The notes under the pieces are model-generated. The model saw only the letters and a program-made list of their open reading frames with translations. It made no database searches and was not told the DNA's origin. The translations under genes and the position numbers were made by a program. A stretch of 38,483 nt of DNA from TMED27 sp964351195 (GTDB lineage: Bacteria; Pseudomonadota; Alphaproteobacteria; Micavibrionales; Micavibrionaceae), in NCBI GenBank assembly GCA_964351195.1, contig CAYGNI010000007.1:1-38483 (forward strand), in the 5' to 3' direction. Below are positions 1 to 8,649 of this stretch, piece after piece. The first letter of the stretch is position 1, and every line of letters starts with the position of its first letter.

Positions 1-361
1 TGAATACGATGATGGGCGGAAAAATACGCGGGATAACGCGCTAAACCCTTTAAATGCAAAGAAAATTCCGACTCGTAAGACGGCGGTGGCTTTGCGGGAA
101 AATGAGAAAATCGGGCATGCGCCGATTATTTCTGCGGCGGGACGGGGAAAAATTGCCGAGCAGATCCTGCGGCTTGCTTTTGAGAGCGGGATTAATGTGC
201 GTGAAGACAGCGCTTTGGCGGAAATGCTGGCGAAAGTGGAGCTGGATAGTCCTATTCCTTCGGAGGCGTTTATGGCGGTGGCGGAGATTTTATCCTATGT
301 TTACCGTGCCAACGGACAGCCAAATCCCTTTGATACGCAGATTTTAGATGATAGTGATTAA
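1..361 (+). CDS. FlhB C-terminal-domain-like small export protein, 5' partial
   Basis: The frame is open from the window edge at base 2, so the gene begins upstream; an internal GTG at 86 is not needed as a start. The readable 119 residues match the free-standing FlhB-like cytoplasmic domain (FlhX family). They have the GRG-x-IAEQIL segment, the 'GINVREDSALAEMLAK' region and the 'IPSEAFMAVAEILSYVYR' end typical of the FlhB cytoplasmic domain. The NPTH autocleavage motif of full FlhB is not in the visible part, and no transmembrane segment is visible. In alphaproteobacteria this domain protein often sits near fliK and other export genes and is thought to back up or modulate FlhB in substrate switching. 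It ends 2 bases before fliO and is probably co-transcribed with it. Family assignment is fairly sure; the exact role is inferred. Confidence 0.75.
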   Translation, partial: EYDDGRKNTRDNALNPLNAKKIPTRKTAVALRENEKIGHAPIISAAGRGKIAEQILRLAFESGINVREDSALAEMLAKVELDSPIPSEAFMAVAEILSYVYRANGQPNPFDTQILDDSD

Positions 362-363
362 GT

Positions 364-654
364 ATGGAACAAGAACTCCCTCAAATCTTTAAGGCCTTGG
401 CCGCGCTTGTCTTTGTTTTGTCATTGATGGGTGGGCTTGCGCTGGCGATGAAGAAGCTGGGGTTATCGGGCGCAGCGCCGATTCAGGGGAAGACCAAGCG
501 GCTTAAGCTGATTGAGGTTTTGCCATTGGACCGCGCGCGCAAGCTTGCGATTGTTCAGCGCGATGATGTGCAGCATCTTATCATCCTTGGGGGGAACAAT
601 GAGTGCGTAGTTGAAACGGGGATTAAGCCACCGGATAATGAAAAGCATGATTAA
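364..654 (+). CDS. fliO: Flagellar biosynthesis protein FliO
   Basis: This 96-residue protein has one N-terminal membrane segment (about residues 10-30), followed by a short basic stretch and the compact cytoplasmic FliO domain. That domain shows 'LIEVLPLDRARKLAIVQRDD' and a C-terminal hydrophobic strand and Gly pair (LIILGG). FliO is a poorly conserved accessory of the flagellar type III export gate that helps FliP assemble in the inner membrane. Its place directly ahead of fliP, with overlapping reading frames, supports the call strongly. The length is normal for short alphaproteobacterial FliO proteins. Confidence 0.85.
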   Translation: MEQELPQIFKALAALVFVLSLMGGLALAMKKLGLSGAAPIQGKTKRLKLIEVLPLDRARKLAIVQRDDVQHLIILGGNNECVVETGIKPPDNEKHD

Positions 655-1477
655 AAGATTCGTTTATATGATGCATTCAAACGCCACGCAGGCTTCGCGG
701 TATAAGCCGCGGGCCGCAGTCGCGGCCTTAATGGCACTTATCGTAGGGATCGTACTTACATGCTCACCGGATATTGCGCACGCGCAGAATATCAGCATTG
801 ATTTAGGACAAGAGGGCGATGGTACGGTCACGGGCCGCGTTGTTCAGCTCGTTGTCCTTCTTACTGTCTTATCCTTAGCGCCGTCGATCCTGATTATGAT
901 GACAAGCTTTACGCGGATTGTTGTCGTATTGTCCTTTTTGCGTACAGCGATTGGTTTGCAACAAACGCCGCCCAATACGGTCATGCTGTCTTTGGCCTTG
1001 TTCCTGACATTTTTCATTATGGCACCGACGCTGCAATCGGCGTATGACAACGCGATTGTGCCGTTGATGAATGAGGATATCGACGAAGTGACGGCCTTTG
1101 AGCGCGGGGTTGAGCCGTTTCAGGTGTTTATGCTGAAACATGTGCGGGAAAAAGATTTGAACCTGTTTATGGAGCTGAGTGATACTGCGCCCGTCGAGAA
1201 TGTTCAAGACATCCCCTTACAGGTGCTGATCCCCTCTTTCATGATTTCGGAATTGCGGCGCGCCTTCGAGATCGGCTTTATGCTGTTCCTGCCGTTTTTG
1301 GTGATTGATCTGGTGACGGCTTCGATCCTTATGTCTATGGGGATGATGATGTTACCGCCGATTACGATATCCCTACCCTTTAAGATTATTTTCTTTGTGC
1401 TGGTTGATGGGTGGTATTTGGTTACCGGATCGCTGATCAAAGGGTTTGATCAAGTTGCAGTTATGCCACCGGGATAG
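638..1477 (+). CDS. fliP: Flagellar type III export gate protein FliP
   Basis: FliP forms the pentameric core of the export gate in the inner membrane. The protein has an N-terminal signal-peptide-like segment ending near 'AHAQ', then the family signatures 'TSFTRIVVVLSFLRTAIG' and 'QTPPNTVM'. Further on are 'PSFMISELRRAFEIGF' and the C-terminal 'LPFKIIFFVLVDGW'. I chose the ATG at 638, which overlaps the end of fliO by 17 bases; an ATG at 647 is an equal alternative, and a TTG at 611 would add nine implausible residues. The mature part has full family length. The usual partners fliQ and fliR do not follow; the next gene converges from the opposite strand with no gap between the two stop codons. 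Confidence 0.96.
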   Translation: MKSMIKRFVYMMHSNATQASRYKPRAAVAALMALIVGIVLTCSPDIAHAQNISIDLGQEGDGTVTGRVVQLVVLLTVLSLAPSILIMMTSFTRIVVVLSFLRTAIGLQQTPPNTVMLSLALFLTFFIMAPTLQSAYDNAIVPLMNEDIDEVTAFERGVEPFQVFMLKHVREKDLNLFMELSDTAPVENVQDIPLQVLIPSFMISELRRAFEIGFMLFLPFLVIDLVTASILMSMGMMMLPPITISLPFKIIFFVLVDGWYLVTGSLIKGFDQVAVMPPG

Positions 1478-4438
1478 TTAATTCGACGTTGAGAGTGAAA
1501 CGTCTTTATAGCTGTTCAGGAATTCAGAGAATAAATCCACTTCAGAGACAATGCCCATAAGCGTATCGCGATCAGCCAGAGCGGAGCTTTGGCGCGGGCG
1601 GGTGATGACATCAAAGAGGCGTGCCTTTGGTGTTTGGGCCATGGCGTCGGCATATTTCTCGCGCATATTGGCGAGGCCGATACGGTCGCCCGCAAGGTTC
1701 AAAGCTACGGCGCGTTGGAGGAGAAGGGCGCTGTGTTCATCAGATAGTGGGCGTGTGAGTGACATGTTTTCATCAATGATGACGTCTTCGAGGGCTTGGG
1801 CCGCGTCATCCCAATAGCCGGCGGTCCAGGCGATGTCGGCGCGCAGGCGGTTGATGGTGGGGTTGGGCTCCAGTGTTTCGAGCAGAGCGATGCCTTGATC
1901 CGGGCGGCCTTGGCGGGAATAGGCGCGAGAGCGCAGAAGCGCGACAGATTGTTTTCTTTCCTGTGTTTGTGCCTCTTCGGGGAGCTGAGTGAGTTTTTCC
2001 TGCGCCACATTCAGGGCTGCCATCGCTTCGTCGGGTTTGTTGTCGATGAGGTTTACGGCGGCGAGTTTAATACCCACATTATAAGCATTAAGACCATCAA
2101 GGCGGTGAGCGAGTTGGTAGGTTAGCAGCTCGGATGCTTTGTCCAGAATATCGGCCTGGGTCAGCCGGTCGGCCAGACGTTCGACGATTTTATCGCCCTG
2201 CTCACCCGGCGGAACAAGCTCGGTGAATTGTTCATAGAGTGCCATGGCCTGAAGCGGGGTTATTTTATCAAGAGTTTCGCCCAGGAAGAGCTCTACGAAG
2301 ACATCGCCCATCTCGCCCGTAACACGCTCACCCAGCTTTGTGCCTGCAGCAACGGATGCGGCTTCGCGCATGATATTGAGGCCTTTGACGAACTGGCGGG
2401 CTTCAAAATAAGTGCGGCCAAGCCAGTAGTTAATTTGCGCTTCAAGCTCATCGCCGCGCCACGCGTAGCGCAGACGCTCAAGATTGTCGATGGCTTTACC
2501 CGTGGTGAGTTCCTTTTGGTCAACGAGTAAGCGTGTGAGCGCGAGGCCGGCTTTTGCACGGTAGAGATCGTCGGGGCCGGTGGTAAGCGGTTCCCAATAT
2601 TTCTTGGTCTCTTCGATAATGCCGTTTTGGCGGGCGGCTTCGCCTTTCAGATAGGCCAAGGCCGCTTCCTGCTCTTTGGTCATGTGTTTATTGTTAAGCT
2701 CAACAAGCGCCAGAATTTGCGTTGCCTGGTCGGTGTTACCGCCGCGCAAAGCGATTTCGGCTGAGACGAGGCCGACACGGGTTTGCAGGAAGACAGGATA
2801 ATCGCGCAAGATATCGATATCGGAGGGCAATGTCTGGATGGCTTGTTGCCAGTCGCCGAGATCAGCCAGAGCATAAGCCCGCCAATATCCTATTTCGTCG
2901 AATTTATCGAGGTCTTTGACGGAAAGATCCCTGAAAGCAGCTTCGGTTTTATAATCAATGGTCCGCGCCGCGCCGCGAATGGCACGGAAGCCCGGTGTGT
3001 TGACGATGTCTTTATTGTTGTCCTGAATGATTTCCAGAAACCCTAAAGCTTCGGCTCCCATCGCATTGGATAGCGCAGTTTTGGCCAAGGTCATCAAATC
3101 TTCATCCTGAGCATTTTTGGGGAGGTTGTTTATTTCAGAGAGGATGATTGTCTGATTGTCTTTAAGCGCATCAATACCGCCAAGCTCCCAGTTTTTAAAA
3201 TCAAAAATCCGAGGGCCCGGTTCTTTTGATTTAGACGCGCTGGCGCTGTTTTGTCTGGGCGTGTTTTGCTCAATGCGCCCCTCAGAAAGGACGGAAAGCC
3301 CTTCGGGCCGGGAGATCTCGATCCCTCTGGAAATTATTCTGACTTCCAGGTCGTCGACTTTTGGCGCGAGAACCAGTCCAGAATATGCTGGAAGGACGTC
3401 AAAATCGACGAAGCTGCGCGCGGGGCCGGCATAGTCTTTTGAATTTTTGGCCGTGATGACTTTTAAAGGACGGCCGGTGATGGGGTCGATAATGTCGATG
3501 ATCTGGCCGGGTTCTTCAAACGGCCAAATAATTTTGCCGCTGCGGGCCTGATCTTCATTAACTTTTTCCCGTTTGGGGTCAATCGGTTGTGTGCGGGATT
3601 GTTGACCGGACACAACAACTTTCCATTTCAAACCGCCACCTTCAGTCCGTATCTGGGCGCCGGGCAAAACCTTGGTAATGAAGGCTTTTCCATTATCGAA
3701 AGTCATTTCTTCAAAGGGCGTGAGGTCTTTTGTATTGGGGCCGGATACTTGCGGCTCTAAGGGTGATTGCGGTTTATCATTAACGATCCAGAGTTGATCT
3801 CCACGTTCAAAAACGGCCATGCCGATGGAATTCAGGGCTGAGATGGCGATGAGGGTGGCGCCGCTAATGCGTGCGACCTCAGTTGGATCGAGAGGAAGCG
3901 CTTCGACTTCGGGGACTTCAGCGGCAGTTTTTTGTTCACCTTCGGGGATGGTTTCTTCTTCGCCAGTTTCTGTTGTTATTTCTTCTAGGACAGCGATCTC
4001 TTCCTTAGGTTCTTCTTTTGCTTCAGGGGCCGGTGTAACCTCGGCCGTTTTAGGCGGGGCTTTATCACTTGGCGAGTTATAGACATCAAGGACGATTTTC
4101 GTCCCGGCGTTGAACGCTCTATAGCGGGAATCTTCGGGGATCGTAAGTTTAATGGTGACTGGGTTTTGATTAATGACCTCGGCGATTGTGATGTTGCGCA
4201 CGGGGTTGGCGGTGGCTTCGCGAACGTCCAGATTGGCTTCTTTTTTGAAGATGATTGTCAGTGTGCTTCCATCTTTGGAAATGTCGTAGCCTGTTTCTTC
4301 GGGCCAATCGAAAACCAAGCGGGAGTATTTTTCGTGGCTGCCTGTTCTGACCTGCACAGTGTTGCTTTGCGCAAAAGCGCTTGGCACATCGATAATCATC
4401 AATGCCAGCAACACTATGAAAAGAAAGCGCAAGTTCAT
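1478..4438 (-). CDS. Large secreted TPR protein with AMIN-like N-terminus, motB-linked
   Basis: This is a 986-residue exported protein. Residues 1-23 form a signal peptide (hydrophobic core, cut near 'SAFAQ'). Residues about 25-125 form a beta-rich domain with an AMIN-like pattern ('SRLVFDWPEETGYDIS'), a fold known to bind peptidoglycan or envelope complexes. Residues about 128-180 are a Pro/Glu/Thr-rich linker. Residues about 430-950 are helical and repeat Ala/Leu patterns characteristic of tetratricopeptide repeats. It is the last gene of the fliL-fliM-motE-motB operon, 81 bases after motB. A role in placing or holding the stator at the cell wall is my inference from the domain types and the operon. 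No enzymatic motif was recognised. Base composition is like the neighbours. Confidence 0.75.
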   Translation of the reverse strand: MNLRFLFIVLLALMIIDVPSAFAQSNTVQVRTGSHEKYSRLVFDWPEETGYDISKDGSTLTIIFKKEANLDVREATANPVRNITIAEVINQNPVTIKLTIPEDSRYRAFNAGTKIVLDVYNSPSDKAPPKTAEVTPAPEAKEEPKEEIAVLEEITTETGEEETIPEGEQKTAAEVPEVEALPLDPTEVARISGATLIAISALNSIGMAVFERGDQLWIVNDKPQSPLEPQVSGPNTKDLTPFEEMTFDNGKAFITKVLPGAQIRTEGGGLKWKVVVSGQQSRTQPIDPKREKVNEDQARSGKIIWPFEEPGQIIDIIDPITGRPLKVITAKNSKDYAGPARSFVDFDVLPAYSGLVLAPKVDDLEVRIISRGIEISRPEGLSVLSEGRIEQNTPRQNSASASKSKEPGPRIFDFKNWELGGIDALKDNQTIILSEINNLPKNAQDEDLMTLAKTALSNAMGAEALGFLEIIQDNNKDIVNTPGFRAIRGAARTIDYKTEAAFRDLSVKDLDKFDEIGYWRAYALADLGDWQQAIQTLPSDIDILRDYPVFLQTRVGLVSAEIALRGGNTDQATQILALVELNNKHMTKEQEAALAYLKGEAARQNGIIEETKKYWEPLTTGPDDLYRAKAGLALTRLLVDQKELTTGKAIDNLERLRYAWRGDELEAQINYWLGRTYFEARQFVKGLNIMREAASVAAGTKLGERVTGEMGDVFVELFLGETLDKITPLQAMALYEQFTELVPPGEQGDKIVERLADRLTQADILDKASELLTYQLAHRLDGLNAYNVGIKLAAVNLIDNKPDEAMAALNVAQEKLTQLPEEAQTQERKQSVALLRSRAYSRQGRPDQGIALLETLEPNPTINRLRADIAWTAGYWDDAAQALEDVIIDENMSLTRPLSDEHSALLLQRAVALNLAGDRIGLANMREKYADAMAQTPKARLFDVITRPRQSSALADRDTLMGIVSEVDLFSEFLNSYKDVSLSTSN

Positions 4439-4519
4439 CTTTTGAGCGTGCCACAGTCTTGGGGAAAGGACAAGATTGCGGGCTTTATAGCCGATTCTTA
4501 TCCCTCGTTATTGCTAGCG

Positions 4520-5383
4520 CTATTGCGGGGTTCCGAATTCGAGGAATCCGCGAGTGGACCCGTCATCGCTCATCACAACAATATCAACACGCCGCGCAAG
4601 GTCGAGGCGTTGTTCTTCATCCATAGTGGCGGGGAGTTCGTCATAGCGGGCGCTGGAAATACCGCGCACGATGATATTTCTGCGGTAGCCGACTTGTTGG
4701 AGGATGTTTGAAACTTGGGCAGCGCGCGAAAGCGAAAGCCCCCAATTTGAGGAAAAGCCGTTTGTGTTTCCTTCTGAAACGGGGCGCGGATCGGTGTGGC
4801 CGACGATCTCAATGCGATTACGAATACGTGCCATTGATCCACCCAATGCAAAAAGAGCTTTTTGTCCACGTACACTGACCTCATCCTTGCCGACTTCGAA
4901 TAATAAATCTTGCGGTAGGGATATAATCAGCCGGTTGTCCTGTGGGATAATAACGATGTCTTTGAGACCTTCATCGTTGCTGATGACTTTTTCCAGCAGA
5001 GTTTGGAGATACTGCAAATCCAGCGCTTCGCTAAGATCAAGTTTTTCTATGGAGAGGGCGTCTTGCGGGCCTTGAAAATATTGTGGGCTGTAGAATTTGC
5101 TGAAGCCTTTTGTGACGGAATTGCTGATATCTTCCCATTTTTCTTCTTCGGGCACAGACATTGAATAGAGCAGCACGAAAAAGGTCAGCATCAGGGCCAT
5201 AATGTCGGTAAAGGTAATAAGCCAAAGGCTTGGCCCTTCATCGTCATTGGTTGAAGCATGGCCGGATGTTGTTAAAATGCGGGTATCTTCCGAGGGTGAC
5301 ATTTGCAACGTCTGCGGAAGCTCATCAGCATCTTCATCACGCTGTTTAGTTTCTTTATTTTCAGTCTTTTTTTCTTCTGTCAT
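4520..5383 (-). CDS. motB: Flagellar stator protein MotB (OmpA-like C-terminus)
   Basis: MotB anchors the ion-driven stator to peptidoglycan. The 287 residues begin with about 50 charged cytoplasmic residues, then a single transmembrane helix 'TDIMALMLTFFVLLYSMS'. Asp60 of this helix corresponds to the essential channel aspartate of MotB. After a plug and linker region comes an OmpA/MotB peptidoglycan-binding domain (about residues 150-275) with the signature 'IVGHTDPRP' and the downstream 'NWGLSLSRAAQVSNIL'. The gene lies 19 bases after a MotB-like paralog. Its MotA partner is not adjacent but encoded at 30864-31715. MotB against a generic OmpA protein is decided by the Asp-bearing helix. 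Confidence 0.92.
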   Translation of the reverse strand: MTEEKKTENKETKQRDEDADELPQTLQMSPSEDTRILTTSGHASTNDDEGPSLWLITFTDIMALMLTFFVLLYSMSVPEEEKWEDISNSVTKGFSKFYSPQYFQGPQDALSIEKLDLSEALDLQYLQTLLEKVISNDEGLKDIVIIPQDNRLIISLPQDLLFEVGKDEVSVRGQKALFALGGSMARIRNRIEIVGHTDPRPVSEGNTNGFSSNWGLSLSRAAQVSNILQQVGYRRNIIVRGISSARYDELPATMDEEQRLDLARRVDIVVMSDDGSTRGFLEFGTPQ

Positions 5384-5402
5384 AGCCCTGCGCGCTCCAC
5401 TG

Positions 5403-6080
5403 CTATTGCCCGCTCTGGTTACCCAGAGGGTTAAAGGGTTCGTAGCGCTTAAAGTAAATGTCGATCATTTCGGGATCACCCTGTCTTAGTCCAGCGGACA
5501 TGAATTTTTTGGGAAGGCCAAAACTTTCAAGTGTTTTTGAAAAACTTTCTATCGTTGCAATGCGGCTCTTAAGCACTTCGGGATTGTCTTTTGCCATTTC
5601 GGCTGGTGCGTCTTTGGCATTGAGAACCATATCCATGCGGTAAGGAGCGCCCATGTTATGACTTTGGACTAGGGACACCAATGTTGGGAAGAAGCTGCCG
5701 TCTGATGTTTCTGTTCCGGGTGTGATAACAACATCGGTTTGTCCGCCCGATCTGGAGATCGCTTTTTCGAATTCCTTAACACTCATGCGCACATGCATGA
5801 TGGTTCCAAGCCTGTTACGGCTGACTTCGGCGCCGATTATTTGAGCATTAAAGAGCCTATCGAGTTTAGTCAGCGTATCGCCCTCATTGGCGGCCTGCTC
5901 CGGAGCTTCAATGGTTTCGGGTTGAAGGTCTTGCTCAACCTCTCTGTTTGCAAAAGCGAGTGCAAGGCTGTTTAACACCGGTTTGGATTTTAGCGTTTCA
6001 AAGTTGGAGACTGTGTTCAGAATGATAAAGAACGACAGTAACATGATAAACAGTGAAAGGGTGAGGAATTGATTGGCCAT
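5403..6080 (-). CDS. MotB-like paralog lacking the channel aspartate
   Basis: The 225-residue product has one N-terminal transmembrane helix ('FLTLSLFIMLLSFFIILN', residues 5-22) followed by a periplasmic region. The arrangement resembles MotB, but the helix carries no acidic residue where MotB has its proton-binding Asp. The C-terminal part, with 'TLESFGLPKKFMSAGLRQGDP', looks like a degenerate OmpA-type fold without the clear HTD peptidoglycan signature. It sits between the motE-like gene and motB in the stator operon. The visible features suggest a non-conducting MotB relative, possibly a stator scaffold or regulator; that role is inference. It is unlikely to be a pseudogene, because the frame is intact and the spacing tight. 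Confidence 0.65.
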   Translation of the reverse strand: MANQFLTLSLFIMLLSFFIILNTVSNFETLKSKPVLNSLALAFANREVEQDLQPETIEAPEQAANEGDTLTKLDRLFNAQIIGAEVSRNRLGTIMHVRMSVKEFEKAISRSGGQTDVVITPGTETSDGSFFPTLVSLVQSHNMGAPYRMDMVLNAKDAPAEMAKDNPEVLKSRIATIESFSKTLESFGLPKKFMSAGLRQGDPEMIDIYFKRYEPFNPLGNQSGQ

Positions 6081-6133
6081 GTTCGTATTCTATACCAGCT
6101 TTTTCCCAGTTGCGATGTTTTAAGCATGTCCCC

Positions 6134-6868
6134 TTAATTAGAAGTGGGGAGTTGGGGCAGTTGTTTTTGTTCAGCCAGCATGATTGTGATCGTGCGTGCG
6201 CGTTCCGCATTCATTGCGGCGAGGATGGGGGAGAGCTTTCGTTCCGACATGCGGCCCATGACATTGACCAATACATCGAGGTCCAACGTATCAAAGATAC
6301 GTGCGGCGTCTTTGGGTTTCATACCTTCGTAGATTTTCACAAGGCTTGAGATGCGGGCTTCTTCTTCATCGGATTGTTGTTTGAGCAATGTTTCGATTTC
6401 GCCACGCAGTTGTGATAGCTCTTCAAATTTTCTGTCGATTTCCTGTTCTGCGGCTTTCAAAAGCGCTTCGCGGGTCATCATGTCTCTTTCACGTTGATCC
6501 AAACCTTTGCGACGTTCCGTTAGAGAATCAAACATTTCCATTTTTACACTGGTATAATCCAATTCCTGGTCGCTGGCGTCGCGCCAATCCACTTCGGCAC
6601 CTTCTTCAGGTGCATCGTTGATTTCTATCGGATCTGGGCCTTCGACTATTTCGGGCTCGGGTAATTCAGGCGGTGTTGCATCTGTGACTTCGCTGAGTGT
6701 TTCGTCGTCGGGGACTGGCTTTGCTTGTTTCTGCTCTTGCTTTTCTTCGGCCATGGCGGCGCCACTCATTGAGGAGAAACCCAATGTAACGTCAGCGAGC
6801 CGCACGGAGAATGCGGCAATTGCAACAATGATTAAAGCGGGCAGAATTCTGATCCGTTCAGACCACAT
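6134..6868 (-). CDS. motE: MotE-like protein (MgtE N-domain-like, coiled coil)
   Basis: The 244-residue protein has an N-terminal membrane anchor or signal segment (about residues 6-30) and an acidic Pro/Glu-rich stretch (about 45-95). A long charged coiled coil follows (about 105-165: 'LTERRKGLDQRERDM' and on). The C-terminal domain resembles the MgtE N-domain ('KIYEGMKPKDAARIFDTLD', 'VNVMGRMSERKLSPILAAM'). This architecture is that of MotE, described in Sinorhizobium as a periplasmic chaperone needed for the MotC stator component. Here it lies 6 bases after the DUF6468 gene and ahead of two MotB-type genes, consistent with a stator-assembly role. No motC-like gene is visible in the window, so the partner may be MotB or its paralog. 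Confidence 0.75.
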   Translation of the reverse strand: MWSERIRILPALIIVAIAAFSVRLADVTLGFSSMSGAAMAEEKQEQKQAKPVPDDETLSEVTDATPPELPEPEIVEGPDPIEINDAPEEGAEVDWRDASDQELDYTSVKMEMFDSLTERRKGLDQRERDMMTREALLKAAEQEIDRKFEELSQLRGEIETLLKQQSDEEEARISSLVKIYEGMKPKDAARIFDTLDLDVLVNVMGRMSERKLSPILAAMNAERARTITIMLAEQKQLPQLPTSN

Positions 6869-6874
6869 ATTACG

Positions 6875-7423
6875 TTAAGCCTTTCTTTTATTCGTTGATT
6901 GTCCGTTTTTTTTGAGAGCCTGGTAAAGCTCTTTTTCAGCATCACTGGAGAGCTGCTTAAGCGTTTCATCCAGCTCATCAGCATCCATGTGCGATTCATT
7001 GTCTTCAAATTCGCGATCCTGGATATCAAAGCCACCCTGATTTTTCCCACGATGTTTTGCAATATCGCTAACATTTGCGTTTTTGGCGGCCTTACGGTTC
7101 TTATCCAACAATCCGTCGAGGCGGTTGGCCAGTGTATTGCCAGTTTCGTTGAGCATTTGCAGGTCATCGGCGAGGAATTGCGAGTCTTTCAGCAATTTTC
7201 TTAAATCCTGAGTCGAGTTGTGCGAGTTTGATTTAAGCTCGTGAACGGCAGTTTGTGCTTTGTCAATATGGGTGCTTAGTTGGTTCATAACGTTTTCAAA
7301 TTCGTTGCGATATGTGCGGAAGTTATCGAGGGCTTTGGATAGGCGCAGCGCGTAATACATGAAGCCGCCAAGGCCCACCAGGATGACAACATCCAAAATC
7401 AGTTTCAGATACTCAGTACTCAT
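6875..7423 (-). CDS. DUF6468 flagellar-operon membrane protein
   Basis: I start this 182-residue protein at the ATG at 7423, four bases after the fliM stop. The end of fliM supplies a GAAGAG ribosome site; a longer start at 7480 would lie inside fliM. The N-terminus 'STEYLKLILDVVILVGLGGF' is a single membrane helix, followed by 'ALRLSKALDNFRTYRNEFE' and a helical region with 'DLRKLLKDSQFLADDLQ'. This is the pattern of the DUF6468 family found next to fliM and motE in alphaproteobacteria. The C-terminal third is charged and less ordered. The function is unknown; the constant position between fliM and stator genes suggests a motor or stator-related role. Confidence 0.7.
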   Translation of the reverse strand: MSTEYLKLILDVVILVGLGGFMYYALRLSKALDNFRTYRNEFENVMNQLSTHIDKAQTAVHELKSNSHNSTQDLRKLLKDSQFLADDLQMLNETGNTLANRLDGLLDKNRKAAKNANVSDIAKHRGKNQGGFDIQDREFEDNESHMDADELDETLKQLSSDAEKELYQALKKNGQSTNKRKA

Positions 7424-7427
7424 TTTT

Positions 7428-8555
7428 TTACTCTTCTTCGTGTTTTTCAGGTTCGATGTAACTTTCGATGCGCACGGCAATATGGTCTTGTTTCTGGCCT
7501 ACGGGTCCCTTGAACATCGGGAAGTGGCCACAACGCAATTCCAAATCTTCATTTGTCTGCGTTGAGAACATGACTTTAGAGCCTACTTTCCAGTTTAACA
7601 TTTCTCCCAGGGGGAGTACCAGTTCTCCCAATATCGCCTGGAGCTGGATGTCGGTTTTGTAGAGTTCCTGGGTCAAGTGGCTTTCCCAAATGGAGTCACG
7701 TCCAAATTTTTCCCCCATGAACATCTGCAAGAGGAGTTCGCGGATGGGTTCGAGGGTCGCATAAGGAATAAGCACTTCGGCGCGGCCGCCGCGATCGCCC
7801 ATGTCCACGCGCAAGCGTGCGAGCACACACGCGCTGCCGCTTTGAGAGATTGTGGCAAATCGCGGATTTGTTTCCATGCGATCTAATGTGAAGCTGACCG
7901 GGGAGAGCGGGTCAAAAGCGGAGGACAGATCCCCCAGCGTGACTTGGATCATTTTTTCGACCAGTTTTGTTTCGATTGTGGTGTAGGGCCGCCCTTCAAC
8001 GCGGATGGCGGGGGTTCCTTTACGTCCACCGAGGAGGACGTCGACGATGGAATAGATCAGCGCGGAATCCGTGACCAGCATGCCGTTATTATCCCATTCT
8101 TCCGCCTTAAAAACGGTGAGCATGGCCGGGAGCGGGATGGAATTCATATAATCGCCGAAACGCACTGTTGAGACCTGATCGAGGCTAACTTCGACGTTAT
8201 CGGTGGTAAGATTTCGCAAGGATGTCGACATCAGACGCACGAGGCGGTCAAAGACGATATCGAGCATCGGGAGACGCTCGTAATTCACCATGGCCGAGTT
8301 GATCAGGGCCATGACGCCGGTGGTTTCACCAACATTGTCGTCATCATCGAAGCCCAAAAGAGAGTCGATTTCATCCTGGTTCAGGATGCGTGTACCGCCT
8401 TCTTCGTCCATGCCTTCGCCATCGAAGCCAGGCACAGCATCGCCTTCTGCGCCTTCGGCACCCTCGTCGTCTTCCGCCATGGCTTCCCATTCTTCCATCG
8501 CGGCCCGTTCTTCGGGACTCATCTTTTCGAGCTCTTCGGTATCGGTGTCGCTCAT
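7428..8555 (-). CDS. fliM: Flagellar motor switch protein FliM
   Basis: FliM is the C-ring subunit that binds CheY-P and sets the direction of rotation. The 375-residue protein contains the middle domain ('SLRNLTTDNVEVSLDQVSTVRFGDYMNSIP', split here by length limits at its centre) with the FliM/CheC-like 'ALIYSIVDVLLGGRKG' segment. The C-terminal SpoA-like domain has 'LVLPLGEMLNWKVGSKVMF'. The N-terminal motif 'ILNQDEIDSLLGF', equivalent to the CheY-binding LSQxEIDALL motif, sits at residues 57-69 instead of at the extreme N-terminus. The first 55 residues are an acidic extension. It is second in the fliL operon, 94 bases after fliL, and its stop is almost joined to the next gene. Confidence 0.95.
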   Translation of the reverse strand: MSDTDTEELEKMSPEERAAMEEWEAMAEDDEGAEGAEGDAVPGFDGEGMDEEGGTRILNQDEIDSLLGFDDDDNVGETTGVMALINSAMVNYERLPMLDIVFDRLVRLMSTSLRNLTTDNVEVSLDQVSTVRFGDYMNSIPLPAMLTVFKAEEWDNNGMLVTDSALIYSIVDVLLGGRKGTPAIRVEGRPYTTIETKLVEKMIQVTLGDLSSAFDPLSPVSFTLDRMETNPRFATISQSGSACVLARLRVDMGDRGGRAEVLIPYATLEPIRELLLQMFMGEKFGRDSIWESHLTQELYKTDIQLQAILGELVLPLGEMLNWKVGSKVMFSTQTNEDLELRCGHFPMFKGPVGQKQDHIAVRIESYIEPEKHEEE

Positions 8556-8649
8556 GTAGTCTTTTGCCTCATATGTTTACCCAGATGGCTGGACTTGCAA
8601 GATCTATGCCGCAGTTAATATTTTTGCACGGCATCTGAACAGTATAGCA

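Noticed and set aside
4166..4711. 181-codon open frame on the plus strand
   Set aside because: It is antisense to the junction of the TPR gene and motB, both of which have clear family features; it has no ribosome site or recognisable domain.
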